This document shows positions 1-5,447 of a stretch of DNA of 5,447 nucleotides, piece after piece. Origin of the DNA: a bacterium (GTDB lineage: Bacteria > Krumholzibacteriota > Krumholzibacteria > LZORAL124-64-63); assembly GCA_016873405.1 (NCBI GenBank), contig VGXH01000170.1, forward strand, positions 1 through 5,447, written 5' to 3'. Numbering within the stretch: the first letter of the stretch is position 1; each line of letters starts with the position of its first letter. The notes under the pieces were generated by a model. The model had not been told where the DNA came from and ran no database searches. It saw only the letters and a program-made list of their open reading frames with translations. The position numbers were made by a program, and so were the translations under genes.

Positions 1-2
1 TT

Positions 3-1133
3 TTGGGCTTGGCTGCGTCCGTTTCCGCAATCCTCCTTCTGCTGACCGCCGCCGGCCCCGCCGCCGCCGACGGCTACCTGGGCGTCATGCTCCAGGAGGT
101 CTCGCCGAGCATGGGCAAAGCCCTGCAGCTGGGCGATCGCCCCGGCGTCCTGGTGAACGAAGTCGTGGACGACAGCCCCGCCGCGAAGGCGGGCCTGCAT
201 GACGGCGATGTGATCCTCGAATTGAACGGCCGTCCCGCCACGGACCAGGCGGCATTGACGAAGGCCGTGCGCGACCTGGCGCCGGGCACGAAAGCCGCGC
301 TGGTGGTCTTGCGCGACGGCCGGCAGGTGAAGCTCCCGGTCGAGATCGGCGAGCGCGCGGCCGGCCGCATCGCGCTCGACAGCGGCCGCCTGCGCGGTCT
401 GGAGGGGCTCGAGGCGCTCAAGGAGCTGAAGGGCCTCGAGGGCCTCGAGGGCCTGGAGGACTTCGAGTGGTTCGAGGACGGCGACACGAAGGTGATGGTC
501 CTGCCGAAGGGCGAAGGCCGCGCGCCGCGCGTCTTCTTCGAGGGCGATGACGAGGATGGGGAGCGCCGCGTCGTCATCCGCCGTCTGGACGAGGACCGCG
601 GCTGGCTTGGCGTTCACCTCGATGCGCTGAACGACCAGCTCGGCGAGTACTTCGGCGTCAAGGAAGGCGCCGGCGTGCTGATCACCGAGGTCGCCACCGG
701 CAGTCCCGCCGCCGAGGCGGGCCTGCGCGCGGGCGACGTGATCGTCAAGGCGGGCGACACGGAGGTCGCCTCGCCGGACGCCCTGCACAAGGCGATGGCC
801 GGCACGAAGCCGGGCGACGAGATGCCGCTGCAGGTCCTGCGCAAGGGCAGCCGCCAGCAGGTGACCGCGAAGCTGGGCAAGCTGCCGCAGGACGCGACCG
901 GCGGGGAGGCTCTGGCGTCGCGTCGGCTGCGCTTCTCAGGCGACGACGACCAGGACGTGATGATGACGGCGCCGCGCCTGCTGCGCCGGATGGGTCGCGA
1001 CGGCGCCGACGGCGAGCGCGAGATCATCATCGAGCGCAAGCGCCTGGCCGACGACGCGCTGGACGAGGTGCGCCAGGAGATGGAGGCGCTGCGGATGGAG
1101 CTCAAGCAGTTGCGCGAGGAACTCAAGCGCTGA
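3..1133 (+). CDS. Exported protein with two PDZ domains and a C-terminal coiled coil (5' end cut by window)
   Basis: Probably a periplasmic or surface protein that binds peptides or partner proteins through its PDZ domains; the substrate is unknown. Residues count from the TTG at position 3. Residues 2-22 look like the hydrophobic and cleavage part of a Sec signal peptide (Leu-rich core, then Ala-Ala-Ala before Asp23). No basic n-region is visible, so the true start is most likely upstream of the window and this TTG is not a real start. PDZ 1 spans about 25-117 (YLGVML, then SPAAKAGLHDGDVILELNG). PDZ 2 spans about 201-294 (WLGVHL, then SPAAEAGLRAGDVIVKAGD). The linker (118-199) holds Gly-Leu-Glu repeats and acidic patches. 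Residues about 340-376 are a charged heptad-like helix, predicted coiled coil, suggesting oligomerisation. No trypsin-like Ser protease domain of the HtrA/DegP type or S41 protease domain is present. It ends with TGA at 1131-1133, convergent with addA. The tandem PDZ call is secure; the function is not known. Confidence 0.85.
   Translation: MGLAASVSAILLLLTAAGPAAADGYLGVMLQEVSPSMGKALQLGDRPGVLVNEVVDDSPAAKAGLHDGDVILELNGRPATDQAALTKAVRDLAPGTKAALVVLRDGRQVKLPVEIGERAAGRIALDSGRLRGLEGLEALKELKGLEGLEGLEDFEWFEDGDTKVMVLPKGEGRAPRVFFEGDDEDGERRVVIRRLDEDRGWLGVHLDALNDQLGEYFGVKEGAGVLITEVATGSPAAEAGLRAGDVIVKAGDTEVASPDALHKAMAGTKPGDEMPLQVLRKGSRQQVTAKLGKLPQDATGGEALASRRLRFSGDDDQDVMMTAPRLLRRMGRDGADGEREIIIERKRLADDALDEVRQEMEALRMELKQLREELKR
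396..458 (+). repeat. Gly-Leu-Glu coding repeat in the PDZ-protein linker
   Basis: The segment codes for repeated Gly-Leu-Glu triplets (residues about 132-137 and 144-152), separated by Ala-Leu-Lys-Glu-Leu-Lys. The cleanest DNA repeat is a 9-bp unit, GGCCTCGAG, at 432-440 and 441-449, with a third copy differing by one base at 450-458. The Leu residues recur every three to four positions with flanking Glu and Lys. This could form an amphipathic helix between the two PDZ domains, though the glycines would weaken it. Confidence 0.7.
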
Positions 1134-1272
1134 CCTGCGTCCTGAGGCCGGCCCCGCGGAGCAGAAGGCGCGGCGGAATGGCATCCGGGGGCTCCGCGAC
1201 CGCGCGGGGCCCCCGGTTCCATCGTCGCCCGCGGTGATCCCGGCGCCGCCGCGCGCCCCCGCCCGGTCGGGC
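1134..1272. other. Convergent intergenic gap
   Basis: These 139 bases separate the stops of the PDZ gene and addA. Apart from the hairpin at 1185-1216 I see no open frame, promoter-like element or RNA gene. A second GC block at 1150-1162 (GGCCCCGCGGAGC) is complementary to pieces of both hairpin arms: 1155-1162 to 1191-1198, and 1150-1158 to 1203-1211. Alternative folds are therefore possible. Confidence 0.7.
1185..1216. terminator. GC-rich hairpin between convergent genes, possible bidirectional terminator
   Basis: Arms at 1185-1198 (CCGGGGGCTCCGCG) and 1203-1216 (CGCGGGGCCCCCGG) pair over 14 positions with one G-U wobble and a 4-base loop. It lies 51 bases after the PDZ-gene stop and 56 bases beyond the stop of addA read from the other strand. 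It is the only strong symmetric element in the gap. Neither side has a real T-tract: the + strand continues TTCCATCG and the - strand ATGCCATT. It is therefore not a textbook intrinsic terminator and may act with Rho, or as a 3'-end stabilising structure for both transcripts. Confidence 0.55.
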
Positions 1273-4200
1273 TCAATCGATCCTCTCCAGCCTCGCGCCC
1301 GCCGGCACCGCCGGGTCCGTGAACAGCAGCCAGGCGCGGACCGGGCGGTCGCGGTAGACCTGCGCCAGCACCTCGCGGTAGGCCTGCAGCTGGGGCCGGT
1401 AGTGCGCGGCCAGCCAGGCGCGCCGCGCCGGTTCGGCCGCGCCGCGATTGGTCTTGTAGTCCACGATGTCGACGCCGTCGGGGCGCACGACCAGCCGGTC
1501 GATGACGCCCGTGATGCGCTGCTCGGGCCCGGCGCCGGCGGCCGCGGGCGGCGGCGGCGGCGCGCGCAGCCCGATCACCGGCACCTCGCCGGCGGCCAGC
1601 CCGCCAGGCGGCGGCGTGAACACCCAGGCCAGGGCCGGGTCGGCCAGGGGCGCGGCCGCTTCGGCGTGGGCCGGGCCGGCGCCCGCCGGCAGCGCGCCGG
1701 CGTTGCCGGCCGCCTGCAGCAGGCGGTGCACCTGGTCGCCGTGCGCGGCCGGGTCGGCGCCCGGCGGCAGGTCCGTGACCGCGGCCGCGGGGGGCGGAGG
1801 TTCGCCGACGCCGGCCTCGTCGCGATCGGCGCGGAGGTCGTCGGCCGCCGCGGACGGGCGCACGAGCGTGAACCGCGGCCGCCGCGCCGGCGGCCGCCAC
1901 GGCGCCGGGGCCGGCGGCGGCTCCTGCGGGAGGCGCGCGGCGACCGCGGGTTCGGCGGCGGCGAGGGCATGGAGCTGGTCGGCTTCGCTCGCGGGAGCCT
2001 CGACCGGCGCGGCGCGTCCCTCGGCGCCGGCCCGCGCCGCGACCGCCGCCGCCGCCGCGCGCAGGGCACGCAGCGGGCTGTCGGGCTCGTCGCCGCCGGC
2101 GCGCGCCCGGTCGCCGCCGATGACGTGCAGGCGGTCACGGGCTCGCGTCAGCGCCACGTAGAGCAGGTGGGCGCGTTCGGCCGCGGCCGCGGCGCGCTGC
2201 GCCGCGACGGCGACGGCCAGGGAGTCGGGCGGCGGCTCGACGCCGTCCGGCAGCTCGAAACCCGCGCGCTGCTGCGAGTCCGTCCGCAGCAGCAGCGGCG
2301 GCCGCCGGTCCTCGCGCCCGAGCACGACGCGTCCGCCCTCGCGCCCGGCGCCGCGGTCGGCGTCGACCAGCAGCACCACCGGCGCTTCCAGTCCCTTGGC
2401 CCCGTGGATGGTCAGGAAGCGCACGCGCCCTTCGGCGTCGCCCGGCAGCGGCGCCTCCTCCTGGTTGCCGCGCGCGGCGGCGCGCGCGATCGCCTCGGCC
2501 AGCCGGCGCGCGGTCGGTGTCGCGGGCACGTCCCCGCCCAGGGCCAGGTCGAACAGCCGTTCCAGGTTGAAGCGCGCCTGCTCGCCGAGCGCGACCTGGA
2601 AGCGCGTCGCCAGTTCGCCCTCGCGGGCCAGGCGCCGCAGCAGGTCGTGGCAGGGCTCGAAGTCCAGCTTGCGGCGCCACTGCGCCAGCAACTCCGCGAT
2701 CTCGGCCGCGCGCGGGTCGCTGGATTCGCGCAGCGCCTGCCACAGCGTCCGCGAGGGCCCGCGCCGGCGGCCGTCTTCCTGGCGTTCGGCGGGACCGCGC
2801 GCCGCGAGCAGGGTCTGGAACGCCGCCTGGTCCAGGCGCGCGATCGGCGAGCGCAGCACCGTGGCCAGCGCCTCGTTGTCGTCGGGCCACGTCAGCCAGC
2901 GCAGCAGCGCCAGCAGGTCCTGCACCTCGCGGCCCCCCGCCAGCATGCCGCGGCCCGGCGGCGTGAACGGGATGCCGGCCTCGCGGAAGGCGCGCTCGTA
3001 GAGCGCGAACGCGGTCCTGGTCCCGGCCAGCACCAACACGTCGCCCCAGCGCAGCGGTCGCTCGCGGTCCAGCGCGGGGTCGAACACGGGTTCGCCTTCG
3101 TCGCGCAGGCGCCGCGCCAGCGCCGCCGCCGCGCGCGCGGCGGCCGCTTCGCCGCCGCCGCCCCCGCGCTCGGGATCATCGGGATCGGGGAACGGGGCGT
3201 GCGCGACGAAGACGCCGGGCGCGTCGGTCCGCGCCCAGGCCTGGCGCGCGCCCTGCTCCTGGCCGGGCTCCAGGCGTCCGGCCAGCGGCGGCGCGTTGAA
3301 CAGCTCGCCCACGCCCTCGACGACGGCGCGCCGGCTGCGGAAGTTCGTCGGCAGCTGCAGCACCGCGCAGCCGTAGTCCGCCATCTCCAGCGCGATGTCG
3401 GCGAACAGCTGCGGCCAGGCGCCGCGGAAGCCGTAGATGGACTGTTTGACGTCGCCGACCAGAAACACGGTGCGCAGGCGGTCGTCGCCGCCGGCGCGGA
3501 ACTCCTCGACGAACGGCCGCAGCAGGTCCCACTGGTTGAGGTTCGTGTCCTGGAACTCGTCGACCAGAACGTGCTGGATCGCCTCGTCGAGCCGGAACTG
3601 CAGCTCGGCCGCGCGCTCGGGATCGGCCAGGAGGCCGCTGGCCAGGTCCTCCAGGTCCTGGAAGTCGACCACGCGGTCGCGGCGCTTCAGCTCATCGACG
3701 ATGTCCAGCAGCCGCAGCCCCAGTCGCAGCAGCGCCACGTTGTCCTCGAGCAGGTCCACGCGCCCCAGGTCGCGGACCAGCGCCAAAGCCGGCAGCGCCT
3801 GCGTGGCTACCAGCGCGTTGAAGGCGGGCTTGAAGACGGGATCGCGGCTCTTCGTGAACGACCTGACCTTGCCCTGCTGGGTCAGCAGGAGCGAGCGCGC
3901 GCCGGCGGCCAGGCGCAGCGCGGCGGCGGCGGCACTGATGCCGGCGGCACTGGCGCCGGCGGCACTGGCGCCGGCGGCACTGGCGCCGGCGGCACTGGCG
4001 CCGGCGGCACTGGCGCCGGCGCTGACAGCGCCCGCGGCGAACGCTTCCGCCAGGTCGGTCGCGCCGGCGGCCAGCTCGCCGAGCGTCTGGTGCGACTTGC
4101 CGGGGAAGTCGGCGAACTCCGCCTCGGCGGCCGGGATCAGGCCGGCGGCGAACCGCTCCAGGGCCTCGGCCAGCCGGGCGCCGAGTCGCGCGCGCGCGTC

Positions 4201-4962
4201 GTCGTGCGCGCCGGGCCCGTCGTCGCCGCCGTCGACCGGTTCGAGTCCGGGCAGCAGGGCGCGGCGCAGGTCGGCCGCCAGGCGGCCCAGTTCGCCGGCG
4301 CGCGGCCGCGGCCGCCGTCCTTCGGCGGCCAGCCAGCGCTCCAGGCGCATCGCGTCGTCCAAACAGGGCTGCAGGCGGCGGCGCAGGGTGTCCGGGTGCG
4401 CGCCCAGGCGCCGCGCCGCCTGTGCCAGTCGTTCATCGCGCGCGATCTCGCCGACCAGGCGGTCGAAGGCCTCGTCGTGCAGGTCGACCGGCTCCTCGAG
4501 CACGCCGAAGGTCGGGTCCAGGCCGGCCTCGCGCGCGAAGCGGCCCAGCACGACCTGGCAGAACGAGTGGATGGTGCCCAGCTGCAGCGCGGCGGTGTCG
4601 GCCAGGAGCTGTTCGTAGAGCGCGCCGGCGGCGGCGATCTCGCGCGCTTCGGGGGCGCGTCCGTCGCGCGGGCCGAACAGGCGCGCGAGTCGGGGCGCGC
4701 GCTCGCCCGGATCGGCCAGCGCCAGCGCGCGCGCCTCGCGGAGCAGGCGCTCCTGGATCTCGACGGCGGCCTTGCGCGTGAAGGTGACCGCCAGCACGGT
4801 GCCCGGGTTGGCGCGCGCGGGCGTGTCCTCCAGGCACAGGCGCAGGAAGCGGTTGACCAGCGCCGTGGTCTTGCCGGAGCCGGCGGCGGCGCCCAGCACG
4901 ACCGAGCGCAGCGGCGACGAGGCCTCCAGCTGCACGGCGCGCGACTGCTCGACCGGGTTCAC
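1273..4962 (-). CDS. addA: AddA/RecB-type ATP-dependent helicase-nuclease, double-strand break repair
   Basis: ATP-driven 3'-5' helicase and nuclease subunit of an AddAB-type complex that resects double-strand DNA ends in the cytoplasm for RecA loading. Residues count from GTG 4962 (1229 aa; B. subtilis AddA is about 1230). Superfamily 1 motifs in order: Walker A GAAAGSGKT (24-32), Ia VLAVTFTRKAA (56-66), TIHSFC (130-135), II HVLVDEFQDT (464-473), III FLVGDVKQSIYGFRG (500-514), IV LPTNFRSR (537-544), V LTIHGAKGLE (850-859), VI LLYVALTRARDRL (933-945). A Pro/Ala-rich linker (about 960-1070) leads to a RecB-type nuclease with His1079, Asp1155, Asp1168, Lys1170 (VDYKT) and QLxxY (1191-1195). The Asp-Asp-Lys spacing of 13 and 2 equals that of E. 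coli RecB (Asp1067, Asp1080, Lys1082). An AGASA repeat array lies at 315-344. GTG 4962 is preferred over the adjacent GTG 4965 because it gives a GTGA overlap and 7-base spacing from AAGGAGG. A RecB-like name is the alternative; the AddB-like neighbour favours AddA. Confidence 0.93.
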   Translation of the reverse strand: MNPVEQSRAVQLEASSPLRSVVLGAAAGSGKTTALVNRFLRLCLEDTPARANPGTVLAVTFTRKAAVEIQERLLREARALALADPGERAPRLARLFGPRDGRAPEAREIAAAGALYEQLLADTAALQLGTIHSFCQVVLGRFAREAGLDPTFGVLEEPVDLHDEAFDRLVGEIARDERLAQAARRLGAHPDTLRRRLQPCLDDAMRLERWLAAEGRRPRPRAGELGRLAADLRRALLPGLEPVDGGDDGPGAHDDARARLGARLAEALERFAAGLIPAAEAEFADFPGKSHQTLGELAAGATDLAEAFAAGAVSAGASAAGASAAGASAAGASAAGASAAGISAAAAALRLAAGARSLLLTQQGKVRSFTKSRDPVFKPAFNALVATQALPALALVRDLGRVDLLEDNVALLRLGLRLLDIVDELKRRDRVVDFQDLEDLASGLLADPERAAELQFRLDEAIQHVLVDEFQDTNLNQWDLLRPFVEEFRAGGDDRLRTVFLVGDVKQSIYGFRGAWPQLFADIALEMADYGCAVLQLPTNFRSRRAVVEGVGELFNAPPLAGRLEPGQEQGARQAWARTDAPGVFVAHAPFPDPDDPERGGGGGEAAAARAAAALARRLRDEGEPVFDPALDRERPLRWGDVLVLAGTRTAFALYERAFREAGIPFTPPGRGMLAGGREVQDLLALLRWLTWPDDNEALATVLRSPIARLDQAAFQTLLAARGPAERQEDGRRRGPSRTLWQALRESSDPRAAEIAELLAQWRRKLDFEPCHDLLRRLAREGELATRFQVALGEQARFNLERLFDLALGGDVPATPTARRLAEAIARAAARGNQEEAPLPGDAEGRVRFLTIHGAKGLEAPVVLLVDADRGAGREGGRVVLGREDRRPPLLLRTDSQQRAGFELPDGVEPPPDSLAVAVAAQRAAAAAERAHLLYVALTRARDRLHVIGGDRARAGGDEPDSPLRALRAAAAAVAARAGAEGRAAPVEAPASEADQLHALAAAEPAVAARLPQEPPPAPAPWRPPARRPRFTLVRPSAAADDLRADRDEAGVGEPPPPAAAVTDLPPGADPAAHGDQVHRLLQAAGNAGALPAGAGPAHAEAAAPLADPALAWVFTPPPGGLAAGEVPVIGLRAPPPPPAAAGAGPEQRITGVIDRLVVRPDGVDIVDYKTNRGAAEPARRAWLAAHYRPQLQAYREVLAQVYRDRPVRAWLLFTDPAVPAGARLERID
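1321..1743 (-). other. RecB/AddA-type nuclease domain within addA
   Basis: This part of addA codes for the C-terminal PD-(D/E)XK nuclease. Visible residues are the conserved His in GDQVHRLLQ (codon at 1726-1728), Asp in GVIDRL (1498-1500), Asp and Lys in VDYKTNR (around 1453-1461), and Gln and Tyr in QLQAY (around 1378-1392). All expected metal- and DNA-binding positions of the family are present, so the nuclease is predicted active. Confidence 0.85.
3931..4020 (-). repeat. 15-bp in-frame tandem repeat (AGASA pentapeptide array) inside addA
   Basis: Five identical units GGCACTGGCGCCGGC (+ strand) run without a gap from 3946 to 4020. One variant unit at 3931-3945 has two base changes (GATGCC for GGCGCC), and a degenerate seventh unit may lie at 4021-4035. 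On the coding strand each perfect unit reads GCC GGC GCC AGT GCC, Ala-Gly-Ala-Ser-Ala; the variant gives Ala-Gly-Ile-Ser-Ala. The 15-base period keeps the frame whatever the copy number. The array falls between the TIHSFC motif and motif II, in the region that forms the 1B-type subdomain in AddA/UvrD helicases, and is probably a flexible surface linker. Adjacent units can pair (GCCGGCG with CGCCGGC) into small hairpins, which would favour slippage. Confidence 0.95.
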
Positions 4963-5447
4963 CACTGGTCCTCCTTCTGGTTGACCAGGGTCTCCACGCG
5001 GCGGCGCAGCGGCGCCGGCAGGTCCGCCTCCTCCAGGCGGCAGACGCCGCGCCAGTCGCAGCGGTCGCAGGGCAGGCGCGACAGGCGCTCGCCGCCCGCC
5101 GCGCGCGGCACCAGCGGGAAGGGGCCGTCGGGAGCCGCGGCCTCGCAGGCCAGCTTCACCAGGCGCGCGGCGCCCTCGCGCAGCAGCGGGCGGCCCTCGC
5201 CGTCGAGCGCCGGCAGGTCGACGCGCGCGCCGATCGCCGCGCCGGCGGCCAGCGCGTAGTAGGCGCCCTCGGCGATGCCGACGCCGGCCGGGACCGGGGC
5301 GCCGGGACCGGCAATCGTCACGGCGCCGGCGGCGACGGCCGCGGCGTAGAGCAGGACCTGCAGTTCCTCGCCGCGCGCGACATCCTTCTTCGCGTGCAGG
5401 TCGCCGGTCTTGAAGTCGAGGACGGCCAGGCGCGCGGCGCCGGCGGC
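4959..5447 (-). CDS. addB: AddB-type PD-(D/E)XK nuclease subunit with Fe-S cysteine cluster (C-terminal part; gene runs off the window)
   Basis: C-terminal 162 residues of the partner nuclease of AddA. In known AddAB enzymes this subunit cuts the 5'-ended strand and carries an inactive helicase fold. The frame stays open to the window edge at 5447, so the start lies outside; a GTG at 5321 is internal, because the nuclease motifs lie before it. Counting from the edge: VLDFKTG (Asp11, Lys13) and ELQVLLY (Gln30, Tyr34) are the second half of the PD-(D/E)XK site. Cys127-x2-Cys130-x5-Cys136 (PCDRCDWRGVC) matches the spacing of the last three Fe-S ligands of B. subtilis AddB (Cys1121, 1124, 1130). 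The fourth ligand should be N-terminal of the nuclease, beyond the edge. Cys101 is an extra cysteine. The gene overlaps addA by four bases and precedes it, the common addB-addA order. A generic PD-(D/E)XK family protein is the fallback name, since the helicase-like part is not visible. Confidence 0.88.
   Translation of the reverse strand, partial: AAGAARLAVLDFKTGDLHAKKDVARGEELQVLLYAAAVAAGAVTIAGPGAPVPAGVGIAEGAYYALAAGAAIGARVDLPALDGEGRPLLREGAARLVKLACEAAAPDGPFPLVPRAAGGERLSRLPCDRCDWRGVCRLEEADLPAPLRRRVETLVNQKEDQW
4970..4976 (-). promoter_or_regulatory. Shine-Dalgarno of addA inside the end of addB
   Basis: The coding strand reads AAGGAGG, a near-perfect anti-16S match, within the last codons of the AddB-like gene (Gln-Lys-Glu-Asp-Gln-Trp-stop). 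It is 4 bases from GTG 4965 and 7 bases from GTG 4962; the second spacing is nearer the usual optimum. The GTG at 4962 also overlaps the upstream TGA as GTGA, the typical arrangement for translational coupling by a terminating and restarting ribosome. Confidence 0.8.

Noticed and set aside
299..306. GCTGGTGG, the E. coli Chi octamer, on the + strand in the PDZ gene
   Set aside because: An octamer this GC-rich is expected by chance in such DNA. AddAB enzymes of other lineages recognise different sequences, and a single copy cannot support a regulatory role.
614..1900. A 428-codon minus-strand frame spanning the end of the PDZ gene, the gap and the end of addA
   Set aside because: It is composed mainly of Arg, Ala, Gly, Pro and Ser, crosses three unrelated regions, and has no motif. 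The PDZ and nuclease domains are clear in the other frames.
3931..4035. The short regular repeats as a CRISPR array
   Set aside because: The units are 15 bp, directly abutting with no spacers, and in frame inside a coding gene; this is a simple tandem repeat.
1234..5259. A 1341-codon open frame on the + strand, longer than addA itself, lying over the whole addA gene
   Set aside because: Over addA its codons are exactly in register with addA codons on the other strand, so its stops would need TTA, CTA or TCA codons in addA, which this GC-rich gene avoids. The translation is a low-complexity mix rich in Arg, Gln, Gly and Ala with no recognisable motif, while the minus frame carries all helicase and nuclease motifs. 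It is a shadow frame.
5319..5321. GTG as the start of a separate 120-residue gene upstream of addA
   Set aside because: The same frame is open to the window edge and carries nuclease motifs before this codon, so the GTG encodes an internal valine.

Overview
The window is a very GC-rich stretch of bacterial chromosome (about three quarters G+C by eye). It holds two transcription units that converge on a short intergenic gap. The coding style is a strong G/C preference at third codon positions with almost no TTA, CTA or TCA codons. Together with an exported PDZ protein and an AddAB-type recombination locus, this fits a high-GC, probably Gram-negative-type lineage such as Gemmatimonadota, Myxococcota or an Eisenbacteria/Krumholzibacteria-like candidate phylum. 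That placement is inference; no rRNA or other phylogenetic marker is present.

Layout. (1) Positions 1-1133, + strand: the nearly complete 3' part of a secreted or periplasmic protein with two PDZ domains, a Gly-Leu-Glu repeat linker and a C-terminal coiled coil, but no protease domain. Its N-terminus is cut by the window edge. (2) Positions 1134-1272: convergent intergenic gap with one strong GC hairpin, probably a shared terminator. (3) Positions 1273-4962, - strand: a full-length AddA/RecB-type helicase-nuclease with all the main superfamily 1 helicase motifs and an intact C-terminal nuclease. It carries an in-frame 15-bp tandem repeat coding for an Ala-Gly-Ala-Ser-Ala array. (4) Positions 4959-5447, - strand: the C-terminal part of an AddB-type PD-(D/E)XK nuclease. 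Its open frame runs off the right edge, and it shows the DFKTG and LQxxLY nuclease motifs and the last three cysteines of an Fe-S staple.

The two minus-strand genes lie in the order addB-addA and overlap by four bases (GTGA). A strong Shine-Dalgarno for addA sits inside the end of addB, so they are almost certainly co-transcribed and translationally coupled. By family knowledge the products form a heterodimer that unwinds and resects DNA double-strand ends to prepare RecA-dependent repair. Both nuclease active sites appear intact as far as can be seen. The PDZ gene is on the opposite strand and shows no evident functional link to the repair pair.

I found no evidence of a new multi-gene system. 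The least routine items are the tandem repeat inside addA and the protease-less PDZ protein.
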